A DNA stretch of 57,821 nucleotides from Comamonas sp. BIGb0152 (GCF_024809975.1 NZ_JANUDY010000015.1:1-57821), one strand, 5' to 3'; shown: positions 9,346-18,151, numbered from the stretch's first letter. Notes: generated from the sequence alone by a model not told the origin. Program-made: numbers and translations.

Positions 9346-9500
9346 GCACCATTGTGCATCTGCTTTTGGGCCCTGGCGTGACAAATCAAGGCCCGGTGTT
9401 GCTGGCGGTCGGCACGGGTGGCGGGCTGCGTCAAGGCCGGATTCAGGGGTACCCGCAGGGCCGCCAGCGGCTGCCAGGCCGGGCGCGGGATAATTGCGCC

Positions 9501-10910
9501 ATGAACGCAACCAACACCACCGCCAACGCAGCGGACGCCAGCTCTTTCAGCCAACTGCCTCTGGGCCAGACCATGCAGGCCAATCTGCAGCAGCTGGGCT
9601 ACACGCAGATGACGGCGATCCAGGCGGCCAGCCTGCCCTTTGCGCTGCAAGGCAAGGATGTCATTGCCCAGGCCAGCACCGGCAGCGGCAAGACGGCCGC
9701 CTTTGGCCTGGCCTTGCTCGCCCGCCTGAACCCGCGCTGGTTTGCCGTGCAATCGCTGGTGCTCTGCCCCACCCGCGAGCTGGCCGACCAGGTCGCCACC
9801 GAGATCCGCCGCCTGGCGCGCGCCGAAGAGAACATCAAGGTGGTCACCGTCTATGGCGGTGTGCCTTCGCGCAACCAGATTGCCAGCCTGGAAAACGGCG
9901 CCCACATCATCGTTGGCACCCCCGGCCGGGTGATGGACCTGATGGAGCGCGGCGCGATCGACCTGGCTGCCCTCAACAGCCTGGTGCTGGACGAGGCCGA
10001 CCGCATGCTGGACATGGGCTTTTACGGCGATATCGTCACCGTCGCCAGCCAGTGCCCGGCCGAGCGCCAGACCCTGCTGTTCTCGGCCACCTATCCCGAG
10101 GGCATTGCCCAGTTGGCTGAGCGCTTTATGCGCGATCCGCAAACGGTGAAGGTCGCCTCGCAGCACAGCGCCCACAAGATCGAACAGCGCTGGTACGAGG
10201 TCAAGGAATCCGAGCGCCTGCATGCCGTCTCCCAGCTGCTGGCGCATTTCCGGCCTGAATCATCCATCGCCTTTTGCAACACCAAGCAGCAGTGCCGCGA
10301 CCTGGTCGAGGTATTGCAGGCCCAGGGCGTGAGCGCCTTGGCGCTGTTTGGCGAGCTGGAGCAGCGTGAGCGCGACGAGGTGCTGGTGCAATTTGCCAAC
10401 CGCAGCTGCAGCGTGCTGGTGGCCACCGATGTGGCCGCGCGCGGCCTCGATATCGCCAACCTGGCCGCCGTCATCAATGTGGACACCACACCCGATGCCG
10501 AAGTCCACATCCACCGCATTGGCCGCACCGGCCGGGGCGATGCCGAAGGCCTGGCGCTGAGCCTGGCCAGCATGGACGAGATGGGCTCGGTCGGCAAGAT
10601 CGAAGTGTTGCAAGGGCGCGAGTCGCAGTGGCACCCGCTGAGCGAGCTGACCCCCGCATCCAACCAGCCCATGGTGCCGGCGATGCGCACCATCCAGATC
10701 ATTGGCGGGCGCAAGGAAAAAATCCGCGCCGGCGATGTGCTGGGCGCGATGACGCGCGACTTTGGCTACACCAAAGAGCAGATCGGCAAGATCAATGTGA
10801 ACGACTTCTCGACCTATGTCGCCGTGAGCCGCGACATTGCCCACCAGGCGGTGGACCGGCTCAACAGCGGCCGGGTCAAGGGCAAGAGCGTGAAGGCGCG
10901 CTTGCTCTAA
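9501..10910 (+). CDS. dbpA: ATP-dependent RNA helicase DbpA
   Basis: The 469-residue DEAD-box helicase acts in 50S ribosome assembly. The order of motifs is Q motif (LGYTQMTAIQAASLP), Walker A ASTGSGKT, PTRELADQV, DEAD in LVLDEADRMLDMGF, SAT in LLFSATY, then ATDVAARGLD and HRIGRTGRG. The last 75 residues form the DbpA RNA-binding domain (RTIQIIGGRKEKIRAGDV), which targets hairpin 92 of 23S rRNA and distinguishes DbpA from other helicases. Start ATG at 9501 follows GCGGGATAATTGCGCC. First gene of a plus-strand run with short gaps (25, 43 and 48 bp). Confidence 0.95.
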   Translation: MNATNTTANAADASSFSQLPLGQTMQANLQQLGYTQMTAIQAASLPFALQGKDVIAQASTGSGKTAAFGLALLARLNPRWFAVQSLVLCPTRELADQVATEIRRLARAEENIKVVTVYGGVPSRNQIASLENGAHIIVGTPGRVMDLMERGAIDLAALNSLVLDEADRMLDMGFYGDIVTVASQCPAERQTLLFSATYPEGIAQLAERFMRDPQTVKVASQHSAHKIEQRWYEVKESERLHAVSQLLAHFRPESSIAFCNTKQQCRDLVEVLQAQGVSALALFGELEQRERDEVLVQFANRSCSVLVATDVAARGLDIANLAAVINVDTTPDAEVHIHRIGRTGRGDAEGLALSLASMDEMGSVGKIEVLQGRESQWHPLSELTPASNQPMVPAMRTIQIIGGRKEKIRAGDVLGAMTRDFGYTKEQIGKINVNDFSTYVAVSRDIAHQAVDRLNSGRVKGKSVKARLL

Positions 10911-10935
10911 TTAAACGCCCACAACACGGCACCCG

Positions 10936-11889
10936 ATGAGCCCCACCGCAGCCCCTGCAACGCATAGCCGCTGGACCACGCCCGAGAACCTGCTGCGCAT
11001 CTCGGTGGTGGTGGCCATTGCCACCATCGCCCTCAAGACCACCGCCTGGGCCGTCAGCGGCTCGGTGGGCCTGCTGTCCGATGCGCTGGAATCCCTGGTC
11101 AACCTGGTGGGCGCCTTGTTTGCGCTGGGCATGGTGACCATTGCCAAGCGCCCGGCGGACGAGGGCCATCCTTACGGGCACTCCAAGGCCGAGTACTTCT
11201 CGGCCGGCTTTGAGGGCCTGCTGATCTTTGGCGCGGCCATGGCCATTCTTTGGGCCTCGGTGGATCGCCTCATCCACCCCCAGCCGCTGGAGCAGCTGGG
11301 CTGGGGCATTGCGCTGTCAATGTTCAGCACGGCGCTCAACGGCGGGCTGGCCTGGGTCATGCTGCGGGCGGCGCGCGCGCACCGCTCGATAGCGCTGGAA
11401 GGCGATGGCCGCCATCTGATGACCGATGTCTGGACCTCGCTGGGCGTCGTCGTGGGCTTGCTGCTGGCCATGCTCACGGGCTGGCACTGGGTGGATGCGG
11501 TGCTGGGCATTGCCGTGGCACTGCATATCTGCAAAGAGGGCGGCCAACTGGTCTGGCGCTCGTCGCAAGGGCTGATGGACGAGGCCATTGATGCGCAAAC
11601 GCTGGCGAGCATCGAGGCCTGCGTGCGCGGCTTCGAAGCGCAAACCGGTGGTGCCGTGCACTGCGACAAGCTTAGCACCCGCCGCGCCGGTGCCCTGCAC
11701 TTTATCGACATGCATTTGCACATGCCTGGCGACTGGACCCTGGCCCATGCCACCCAGCTGCGCATGGCCCTCGAAGCGGCCTTGCTGCGCGAGCTGCCCC
11801 AAGCGCGCATCAGCATGGAAGTGCTGCCCCTGGGCGTGCAAACCCAGACCGAGACTGCGTCTCAGAATGCTGGCGACGCAGCACCCTAA
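10936..11889 (+). CDS. Cation diffusion facilitator (CDF) metal efflux transporter
   Basis: The 317-residue inner-membrane protein has five to six predicted helices and a cytoplasmic C-terminal domain. CDF signatures are clear: VGLLSDALESLVNLVG in helix 2, the metal-site loop HPYGHSKAEY, and helix-5 HLMTDVWTSLGVVVG with the conserved His/Asp. CDF proteins exchange Zn, Fe, Mn or Co for protons. The DALES helix-2 motif does not by itself settle the metal. It starts 25 bp after dbpA and is followed 43 bp later by dtd. The linkage looks like an ordinary read-through operon, and the gene is not near the czc/cad island. Confidence 0.92.
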   Translation: MSPTAAPATHSRWTTPENLLRISVVVAIATIALKTTAWAVSGSVGLLSDALESLVNLVGALFALGMVTIAKRPADEGHPYGHSKAEYFSAGFEGLLIFGAAMAILWASVDRLIHPQPLEQLGWGIALSMFSTALNGGLAWVMLRAARAHRSIALEGDGRHLMTDVWTSLGVVVGLLLAMLTGWHWVDAVLGIAVALHICKEGGQLVWRSSQGLMDEAIDAQTLASIEACVRGFEAQTGGAVHCDKLSTRRAGALHFIDMHLHMPGDWTLAHATQLRMALEAALLRELPQARISMEVLPLGVQTQTETASQNAGDAAP

Positions 11890-11932
11890 CAACCTGCTGC
11901 ATTGCAGCCTCTAGCGCGGACATCCACACCCC

Positions 11933-12400
11933 ATGATCAGCCTATTGCAACGCGTGCGTGAAGCGCGCGTCGAAGTCGACGGCCAGGTGATTGGCCAGAT
12001 TGGCCATGGCCTGCTGGCCCTGGTCTGTGCCGAGCGCGGCGACAGCCAGGCCGAAGCCGACAAGCTCTTGGCCAAGATGCTCAAGCTGCGCATCTTCCAG
12101 GACGAGGCCGGCAAGATGAACAAAAGCGTAGTCGATGTAGCCGGTGGCCTGCTGATCGTGAGCCAGTTCACTCTGGCCGCAGATACCAGCGGCGGCAACC
12201 GCCCCAGCTTTACCCAGGCCGCGCCCCCGGCCGAGGGCGAGCGCCTGTACGACTATGTGGTGGCGCAGGCACGCCTGCTGCACCCGGAGGTGGCGACGGG
12301 CCGCTTTGGCGCCGACATGAAGGTCTACCTGATGAACGACGGACCGGTAACGATTCCGCTGCGCATCCCCCCGGCAGCTGCAGCCGCAGCGCAGGCCTGA
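11933..12400 (+). CDS. dtd: D-aminoacyl-tRNA deacylase
   Basis: The 155-residue protein removes D-amino acids (and mischarged Gly) from tRNA. Both family motifs are present: [17 protein letters not shown] near residue 80, which contains the SQFTL signature, and the C-terminal cross-subunit NDGPVTIPL with the Gly-cisPro recognition segment. The N-terminus [17 protein letters not shown] is canonical. Slightly longer than E. coli Dtd (145) because of an Ala-rich tail. Likely co-transcribed with the CDF gene and the acetyltransferase. Confidence 0.97.
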   Translation: MISLLQRVREARVEVDGQVIGQIGHGLLALVCAERGDSQAEADKLLAKMLKLRIFQDEAGKMNKSVVDVAGGLLIVSQFTLAADTSGGNRPSFTQAAPPAEGERLYDYVVAQARLLHPEVATGRFGADMKVYLMNDGPVTIPLRIPPAAAAAAQA

Positions 12401-12448
12401 AGGCCGCCACCCCCAGCCACGCTGTCATTGCCTGTACAAGAGACCCCC

Positions 12449-13030
12449 ATGACCGAGATGGAAAAAGCCGCAGCCGGCCTGCTGTATGACGCCAACCATG
12501 ACCCCAGCGTGCTGCAGCTGCGCGATGCGGCCAAGGAAAAGCTGTTTGCCTTTCAGCAAATTGGCGCGCACCGGCGTGCCGAGCGCGAAGTGATTCTGCG
12601 CAGCCTGCTGGGCAAGCTGGGCCGCAACCCGGTGTTCGATGGCGCCTTTGTCTGCGACTACGGCTTCAACATCGAGATCGGCGACCACTTCTACACCAAT
12701 GTGAACCTGGTCATCCTCGATGCCGCCAAGGTTTGCATCGGCAACAACGTCTTTATTGCGCCCAATGTCGGGCTCTATACCTCCGGGCATCCGCTGGATG
12801 CCGAGCGGCGCAACCAGGGCCTGGAGTACGCATTCCCCATCACCATTGGCGACAACGTCTGGATCGGCGCGGGCGCGCAGATTCTGCCCGGTGTCCGTAT
12901 TGGCGCAGGCAGCGTCATTGCCGCAGGCGCGGTCGTCACCAAGGATGTCCCCGAAGGCGTGGTCAGCGCGGGCAATCCGGCGCGGGTGCTGCGGGCCATC
13001 ACGGACCAGGACCGACTCGCTTACGCCTGA
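12449..13030 (+). CDS. Maltose/galactoside O-acetyltransferase family (hexapeptide repeat)
   Basis: The 193-residue protein has the Mac N-terminal domain (MEKAAAGLLYDANHDPSV) followed by left-handed beta-helix hexapeptide repeats. The catalytic His-containing stretch is LYTSGHPLDAERR. The CoA-binding end reads WIGAGAQILPGVRIGAGSV, then GNPARVLRAI. It would acetylate a sugar hydroxyl with acetyl-CoA in the cytosol, as a trimer. Length fits Maa/LacA (183-203). A TTG start 21 bp upstream is possible, but ATG 12449 with AAGAGA upstream fits better. Last gene of the dbpA run. Confidence 0.92.
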   Translation: MTEMEKAAAGLLYDANHDPSVLQLRDAAKEKLFAFQQIGAHRRAEREVILRSLLGKLGRNPVFDGAFVCDYGFNIEIGDHFYTNVNLVILDAAKVCIGNNVFIAPNVGLYTSGHPLDAERRNQGLEYAFPITIGDNVWIGAGAQILPGVRIGAGSVIAAGAVVTKDVPEGVVSAGNPARVLRAITDQDRLAYA

Positions 13031-13521
13031 CGGACCAAGGCTGCACCCCGGGGCAGGGGCGCGGCCCTCTTTAACGGGAATCGGTCCAAAACAGACGCGT
13101 TGGCACACCGGGCCTGGCCGCCCGGTGGCCGGAGTATCTGCAACCCCCCCCCCGACAACTTCCCCTGCGCAGCTTGCGGACCCTGAGCCCACTGCACGCG
13201 ATTGGCCCAACGCCAGCACCTCCCCCCCGAAGTGACAATTATTTGCAACGCCCTGGGGCTGCTTGGTGCAAAAGATACGATCGATAAGTCAATAGCATTT
13301 ATATTTGCATAGTCAAAATAAAATAGCTCATAACAATAATTGACATTCCATTGAGCAATGCCATGCCACTCAGAGAAGCAAAGCCTTGGGGATGTGAATG
13401 GGGCACGCCCTGCCTGTGAGCTTTGATGCATTTTGATGCGATTAAACGGATGCTGGCCATCTCTCCAAAGAAGATACCTGCGCATCCGACTCGTGGCTTA
13501 CCAGATTCAATGGGGAATGAA
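13031..13521. other. Non-coding leader of the surface-protein gene
   Basis: No gene is supported. The first 200 bases are GC-rich. Bases 13250-13360 turn sharply AT-rich and contain TTGACA near 13341 and several TATAAT-like stretches, the best candidate promoter region for the exported protein that starts at 13522. An open frame upstream of that start lacks signal-peptide character and is not counted as coding. Confidence 0.5.
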
Positions 13522-15549
13522 ATGAGAAATCTCTTGGTGTTTTTCAGGCTGCTGATGGCGGCTTTTCTGCTGTGCGCAGGTGCACAGCAGGCCATGGCGC
13601 AGAAGGTTCTGATGCTGACCACCAATATTGCGGGGACGAATGTCGAGCGATCAGATGCCATTGCGGCCTACGAGAACATGCAGGCTGAGTTCGAAGCGGT
13701 GGTGGGCGCAGCCAACCTCACGCGTATGTCTGTGTTGGGGAACGCCAATGCCATCTCGCAGACCACGTTCACGGCGGCCCCTGGCCCTTATGACATCGTT
13801 ATTGTTGCTGGCACCTACAGTCCTATCGACGACAGCAATTGGGCGGTTATCCAGAATGCGGTGGCCAACCGTTGGGCCAACACCGTCGTCTTTTTCATGG
13901 ATGGCTGCTGCGAAGCACTGAATACCGGAAATGCCGCCAAGATGGTGGCGAGGTTGAATGCAGGCACCGGATCTACATTTGCCTTGGGTATCAGCCCTCC
14001 AGAAAATAATACACAGTTCCCCCTCAATACCAATTCCCCCTTTTCACCATCCTTCACCGGGTTGAATCCATTTACGGGCGCTGCAATTACTTATATCAAC
14101 AATGTTCCCGCCAACAATGCGCTTTATTTGGCGGCGGGGACACCACCAGCTAGCTTTCCTCCTGCTGGCGCAACCCCTACGAGTAACGTATACGGTCTTC
14201 TGATTCCTACGGTGCAGTCCAATGCAGGCCAAGGCGCATGTGTTTTTGCCGTGGTAGACGTTTCTCCCTTCATTGACGTTGCTCAGTACCAGTCTTGGAC
14301 GGCGAATCGAGGCAAGGTAGGTCCAGCCTTCCTGAGCGCCGCCACCTCCGAGACCGGCGCCTGCGGCCTGCCCAAGGTCAGCAAGAGCTTTGACAAGACC
14401 GATGTCTACCTGGGCGGCAGCGACAACAGCACGCTGCTGACCATCTCTCTGTCCAACGGCACCCCGAACCCCATCCCCAACGTCAACCTGAGCGACAACC
14501 TGCCCGCTCCTCTGGTAGTGGCTGCAGGTGCGGTGGGCAACACCTGTTTGGCAGGCAACCTCAGCGCCGCAGTCGGCAGCAATGCCATCAGTAACAGCGG
14601 CTTTACCATCCCCTCGGGCGGTTGCACCATCACCGTGCCTGTGCAATGGCCCAATACCGATGCCGGCCGCCAGGCTTGCATCAATACCCCCTCGGTGACC
14701 AACACCATCACTCCGGGCACCGACTTTGTGTCGCCCACTGGCCAGGTCAATATCCCTGCCACGGCTTCACTCGCCTGCCATGCCGCGCAGCTGAGCATCG
14801 CCAAGCAAGTGGTCTGGCCGGCTAACGTGACGCCGGTTGACTTGACGGGCACTAGCTTCCCGGTCTCTGTCGCTTGCACCGGCAGCGATGGCATTGCGCT
14901 GCCCGCCATCAACACGTCCATCACCTTGACCACGCCCACCACCGGCAGCGTCTCCGTCACGCCCGTGATCTCCAGCGGCAGCTGTGTGGCGACCGAGGGG
15001 ACACGCCCTGCGCCTCCGGCCAACCATATCTGGGTGGAAGACCCTGCGCCCAGCGCCACAGCCACCATGGCGGCGCCTCCAGCTGCCAACAGCGTGCAGC
15101 TGGTCAACACCCTGGCGCGCGCCAATACCGACATTACGATCAGCAAGAGCGTGGCAGGCGGCCCGGCAGCGGGCGTTACCGGCAGCTTCAGCTTTACCGC
15201 CAACTGCGGTGCAGACGGCAGCTTCACGACGGCCGTAACCTTGAGCGGCAGCAACGCGGGTGCGATCGCCATCACCAATGTGCCCCAGGGTGCGAGCTGC
15301 ACCGTGAGCGAGGCGCCTGCGATGCCGGCCGCCCCGGCCGGCTATGCCTGGAGCAGCAGCTTGCCCGCCCCGGTGAGTTTGGTGACTGCCGCCACGGGCA
15401 ATACCGCCTCCTTCGTCAACACCCTTGTGCGTACCGCGCCGGTGGTGCCCGCTGCGGTGCCTGCGCTGGATACCTTCAAGCTGCTGCTGATGATGGCCGC
15501 CATGGCGCTGCTGGGCATGCTGGCGGTGCGCCGCGCACAGCGCCGCTGA
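13522..15549 (+). CDS. Large exported surface protein with DUF11/SpaA-like repeats and IPTL-like C-terminal tail
   Basis: The 675-residue protein starts with a signal peptide (FFRLLMAAFLLCAGAQQAMA, cleavage before Q27 or Q28). The N-terminal 250 residues look alpha/beta and Rossmann-like, with VLMLTTNIAGTN and YDIVIVAGTY. From about 283 a DUF11-type Ig-like domain follows (KVSKSFDKTDVYLGGSDNST). From about 430 and 536 come cysteine-paired prealbumin/SpaA-like domains starting ISKSVAGG and ending SFVNTL. The last 30 residues read VPALDTFKLLLMMAAMALLG then a basic RR end: motif, membrane helix and Arg cluster, as in IPTL-CTERM sorting tails. It is probably anchored at the cell surface; function unknown. 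Start ATG 13522 gives the signal peptide; in-frame ATGs upstream do not. Codon use is less GC-biased in the first half than in the second. Confidence 0.8.
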   Translation: MRNLLVFFRLLMAAFLLCAGAQQAMAQKVLMLTTNIAGTNVERSDAIAAYENMQAEFEAVVGAANLTRMSVLGNANAISQTTFTAAPGPYDIVIVAGTYSPIDDSNWAVIQNAVANRWANTVVFFMDGCCEALNTGNAAKMVARLNAGTGSTFALGISPPENNTQFPLNTNSPFSPSFTGLNPFTGAAITYINNVPANNALYLAAGTPPASFPPAGATPTSNVYGLLIPTVQSNAGQGACVFAVVDVSPFIDVAQYQSWTANRGKVGPAFLSAATSETGACGLPKVSKSFDKTDVYLGGSDNSTLLTISLSNGTPNPIPNVNLSDNLPAPLVVAAGAVGNTCLAGNLSAAVGSNAISNSGFTIPSGGCTITVPVQWPNTDAGRQACINTPSVTNTITPGTDFVSPTGQVNIPATASLACHAAQLSIAKQVVWPANVTPVDLTGTSFPVSVACTGSDGIALPAINTSITLTTPTTGSVSVTPVISSGSCVATEGTRPAPPANHIWVEDPAPSATATMAAPPAANSVQLVNTLARANTDITISKSVAGGPAAGVTGSFSFTANCGADGSFTTAVTLSGSNAGAIAITNVPQGASCTVSEAPAMPAAPAGYAWSSSLPAPVSLVTAATGNTASFVNTLVRTAPVVPAAVPALDTFKLLLMMAAMALLGMLAVRRAQRR

Positions 15550-15600
15550 GGGGCTGAAAGCGAACAGCCGACGTTAACGGCGCAGAGGTCAGCAAGTCCT

Positions 15601-15763
15601 AGGGACCCTCTGCATAACCCTCGCCAAGCGGGATGGACGCGGATCGGGATGAGACGCAAGGCGTCTTTTGCAGTCGAGCTGTAGCTATTGACAAGGAAGA
15701 CAACGCAGCGGATCGCCCGAGCCCGCGTTCAGACCACGGCAGGGAGTTTTGCAGAGGGTCCCT
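15601..15763 (+). repeat. MITE-like element, complete copy 2
   Basis: A 163-bp element is bounded by 14-bp perfect terminal inverted repeats: agggaccctctgca at 15601-15614 and its complement ending at 15763. Similarity of the ends continues a few bases further. The interior has no open frame of note. It contains a perfect hairpin AGACGC-AAG-GCGTCT followed by TTT at 15652-15669. Bases 15601-15713 recur inverted at 1-111. Both copies are preceded by cct at the outer left end. The element starts 51 bp past the stop of the surface-protein gene. Confidence 0.85.
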
Positions 15764-15913
15764 CGGCTTGTTGAACCGCTCTATGGCTCGCCTCGTGTGT
15801 AGCCTCCGCCTGGATGCTGATTCAGACGGGGCGCTGTATAGGAGGCGGGCTTTTCTTTTGGCTGCTCTCCATACCCACGATGGTGTTCGCAACCAGGACG
15901 CACAACACCCGCG

Positions 15914-16252
15914 TCAGACCGCCGCCAGCGCTGCCAGGTGGGTGTCCACCGCACCTGCACTGCTGGCCGCATTCAGATGTGCAAAGTACTGGTACCAACC
16001 GCTGGCCTCGATGGCTGCGAGCAAGGCATCGCGCGCCTGCGGGTGGGGAAAGCGCCAGATGCCCAGGAACTGGTGCTGGCTGGCTTGTGCAATGGCGGTA
16101 TCCGTTTCTGCCAGAGACAGCAGCTCGATGCCCAGGCTGGAGAGCTGGCCCAGGCCCTGGCCGATAGCGGCCAGAAACGACAGGCGCTGCGCGGCGGGCA
16201 GCGCCTGCCAGGCGGCGTTGGGGGTATAGAGTTCGACAAGGTAGCAGGACAT
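15914..16252 (-). CDS. Small uncharacterised protein linked to the MarR/AlkD operon
   Basis: The 112-residue protein starts MSCYLVELYTPNAAWQAL and has no signal peptide or membrane segment. Its pattern of beta-alpha elements (YLVELYTPN, LGIELLSLAETD, LGIWRFPHPQARDAL) suggests a ferredoxin-like, dimeric alpha/beta fold such as a monooxygenase-like or muconolactone-like domain. This is inference; I do not recognise a named family. The start lies 14 bp after the DNA-alkylation-repair gene on the same strand, so it belongs to that operon. Confidence 0.75.
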   Translation of the reverse strand: MSCYLVELYTPNAAWQALPAAQRLSFLAAIGQGLGQLSSLGIELLSLAETDTAIAQASQHQFLGIWRFPHPQARDALLAAIEASGWYQYFAHLNAASSAGAVDTHLAALAAV

Positions 16253-16266
16253 GGCTTGGGCTTCTT

Positions 16267-17037
16267 TCAGCAAAGGCTGCGCAGCGCGCGTTGGCAGATG
16301 CGTTGGGTGCTGGGCGGGGGCGCATCGCGCAGCCATTGGCGGCACAGCTGGCGCACCCAGTCGGGCTGGTCCTTGGCGGCGTCGTTGAGCCAGTTGGCCA
16401 CCGAGTCCTGCACATAGACGGATGGGTCTGCGCGCAGCGCCTGCAGCAGGGGCAGGGCTTGCTCCGGCGCTTGCTTGAGGGCGGGGATATGGGCGCACCA
16501 GACGCCGCGCGGGCGCAGCGCCTCGCAAGCGAAGCGGCGCAGGCGCTCTGATGCTGAGGCGGTCCAGGGCGTCAGCTGCGCAAGGGCGTTGTCCAAGTCG
16601 AGCGCCAGGTGGGGGCGCAAGGCCATCCAGGCCCATTCGCGCACTCCAAAATGCCCATCGTCCGCCAAGCTGCGGATGGCGGCGAGGCGCGCTGGCAATG
16701 CCAGCCCGGGCTGGGCGCCGACCATAAAGCAGGCCCAGCCGCGCACCGTATCCGCCCGCTGGCTGCGGCATTTTGCGATGCCTTCGGGGCCCAGCGCAGG
16801 CAGCAGCAGCGCGCCCATGCGGCCCATGCGCGCCAGAATGCCCAACGAACAAGCCGCATCGGCCTGTTGCAGGGTCTGGGCAGAGAGGTCTGGAAAGACT
16901 TTGCGCAGCAGCTGCGCCTGGTCCAGCGCCGTGCATTCGGCCAAGGTGGCGGTGGCGATCTCGCCGTTGGACAGCGCTTGCAGCACATCGGCGGGGATAT
17001 CGGCAGCGCGGTTGGCGCCTTTGCGGGCAGTGCTCAT
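16267..17037 (-). CDS. DNA alkylation repair protein (HEAT-like, AlkD/AlkC type)
   Basis: The 256-residue protein is a chain of short alpha-helical HEAT-like repeats, as in AlkC/AlkD glycosylases that excise N3- and N7-alkylpurines. Recognisable segments include DDGHFGVREWAWMALRPHL near residue 125 and DPSVYVQDSVANWLNDAAKD near residue 210, which resemble the AlkD DNA-facing helices with conserved Trp, Arg and Asp. Length fits (AlkD about 230-240). It overlaps the stop of the upstream MarR regulator by 4 bp (ATGA), indicating translational coupling. I could not decide between the AlkC and AlkD subfamilies. Confidence 0.85.
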   Translation of the reverse strand: MSTARKGANRAADIPADVLQALSNGEIATATLAECTALDQAQLLRKVFPDLSAQTLQQADAACSLGILARMGRMGALLLPALGPEGIAKCRSQRADTVRGWACFMVGAQPGLALPARLAAIRSLADDGHFGVREWAWMALRPHLALDLDNALAQLTPWTASASERLRRFACEALRPRGVWCAHIPALKQAPEQALPLLQALRADPSVYVQDSVANWLNDAAKDQPDWVRQLCRQWLRDAPPPSTQRICQRALRSLC

Positions 17038-17528
17038 GGCGCTGGGCGCCCCAGGTTGGCGGCCACCTTGTCCAGCAGCGTGGCCAGCTGCTGGCGCTCG
17101 CTGGCAGACAGCCCGCCGTACAGCCCTGCGATCCAGTGGCTGTGCTGGGCAAACACCTGTTGTGCCACTTGCTGGCCTTTGCGCGTGAGCCGTATGCGCA
17201 AGGCACGGCGATCGCTGGCCTCGGCATGGCGGGCGACCAGGCCTTCGCGTTCCAAGCCATCGAGCAGGCCGGTGACGGTGGCGCGGGTCACGCCTGCACG
17301 CTCGGCCAGCATGTTGGGCGCCAGGCCATCGGGTGCCGCGTCCAGGAGGAACAGCAGCACAAAGCGCCCTTCCGACAGGCCATGCGGCGCCAGCAAGCGG
17401 GCGCAGTCTCGGTCAATATCCGCTGCCAGCGACAGGGTCTGGAAGCAGAGGCGAATCCCTGCCACATCGGGCATGCCGCGCCGCTGGGCTTCGTCCAGCA
17501 GGGCGTTGTACTTTTGAGCGAGTTGCAT
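17034..17528 (-). CDS. MarR-family transcriptional regulator
   Basis: The 164-residue protein has the MarR winged helix: recognition region LAERAGVTRATVTGLLDGLE followed by the wing EREGLVARHAEASDRRALRI with the conserved DxRxxxI/L, and a C-terminal dimerisation helix. MarR proteins bind palindromic operators and are released by ligand or oxidant. It overlaps the DNA-repair gene by 4 bp and heads the three-gene operon, so it probably controls that operon. The promoter lies directly upstream. The inducer is unknown; an alkylating or electrophilic compound would suit the context (inference). Confidence 0.93.
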   Translation of the reverse strand: MQLAQKYNALLDEAQRRGMPDVAGIRLCFQTLSLAADIDRDCARLLAPHGLSEGRFVLLFLLDAAPDGLAPNMLAERAGVTRATVTGLLDGLEREGLVARHAEASDRRALRIRLTRKGQQVAQQVFAQHSHWIAGLYGGLSASERQQLATLLDKVAANLGRPAP

Positions 17529-17554
17529 GGTGGCGGCTGATAGTAAGGTGGCTA

Positions 17555-17581
17555 ATTATATACACGACGGTGGGCTGTCAA
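17555..17581 (-). promoter_or_regulatory. Promoter of the MarR operon
   Basis: On the minus strand TTGACA (17581-17576) is followed after 15 bp by TATAAT (17560-17555), ending 26 bp before the MarR ATG. Both hexamers are perfect but the spacer is short. Autoregulation by MarR here is inference. Confidence 0.65.
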
Positions 17582-18151
17582 TCCGCTGCGTGTGTCTCCC
17601 CTGGAGCTTCGGCCTTCGTCTGCGTGCCGTATCCCTGCGACTGGGCGGATGCGGAAGCCAACCGCTTCGCCAAAAGAAAATATTGGTTGTGGGATTTTGA
17701 TATTTCTGTTTCTTTGTCACCGGAATCGTTCGCTGCCGCTGATGGGCCAGGTGGGAAGACTTGCAGGGATACCTGCGGAAAATGATGGAAATCCCTGGCG
17801 ATAATTTTTATGGGGACTCATAGATGCGGGCTTGATGAAGGCTTATTTATTGGATTAATTAATAATAAGTTTTGGAATTAATATTTTTCTTTGTGGCAAG
17901 GCTGGCGCATAGTGAGCTCTCGCAAGCAAAGCCGAAAATTATCAGCGATTTGGCATTGAGTGAGGCATGCTGACCGGTGCGTGGTGACAATTTTGTCTTT
18001 ATTTTCTGTCTTGAAACATATCCCCGTGGTGGTTATGCCGGGATCAATGAATTCAAAGGCTGTTATCAGATCGCTGACCATAGAGAAAGATACAGATTAC
18101 CCGCATCGATACTGAGGTGGGGAATATGCAGAAGGTCTCAAGGAGAAAGCC
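17582..18151. other. Long AT-rich leader upstream of the small exported protein
   Basis: About 570 bases without a supportable gene. Bases 17680-18080 are markedly AT-rich compared with the flanks, with a core near 17835-17890 of runs such as ttatttattggattaatta. Short open frames here have no recognisable content. The region is likely promoter and leader for the gene at 18152, and its composition suggests acquisition from another source. A good ribosome site, AAGGAGAAAGCC, ends it. Confidence 0.5.

Noticed and set aside
13250..13521. A c-di-GMP (GEMM-type) riboswitch in the surface-protein leader, and one in the 17600-18150 leader
   Set aside because: Both leaders contain AAGCAAAGCC, recalling the GEMM core, but the pairing partners, the GNRA loop and the GGTAGC-like receptor strand are missing.
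15914..17260. A 448-residue minus-strand open frame covering three genes
   Set aside because: Only its last 112 residues look like protein. The rest is an alternative frame of the DNA-repair and MarR genes, which have clear family matches.
17034..17528. MarR gene as OhrR, the regulator of ohr
   Set aside because: It is 15 kb away, heads its own operon with a repair gene, and I did not identify the reactive N-terminal cysteine context typical of OhrR.
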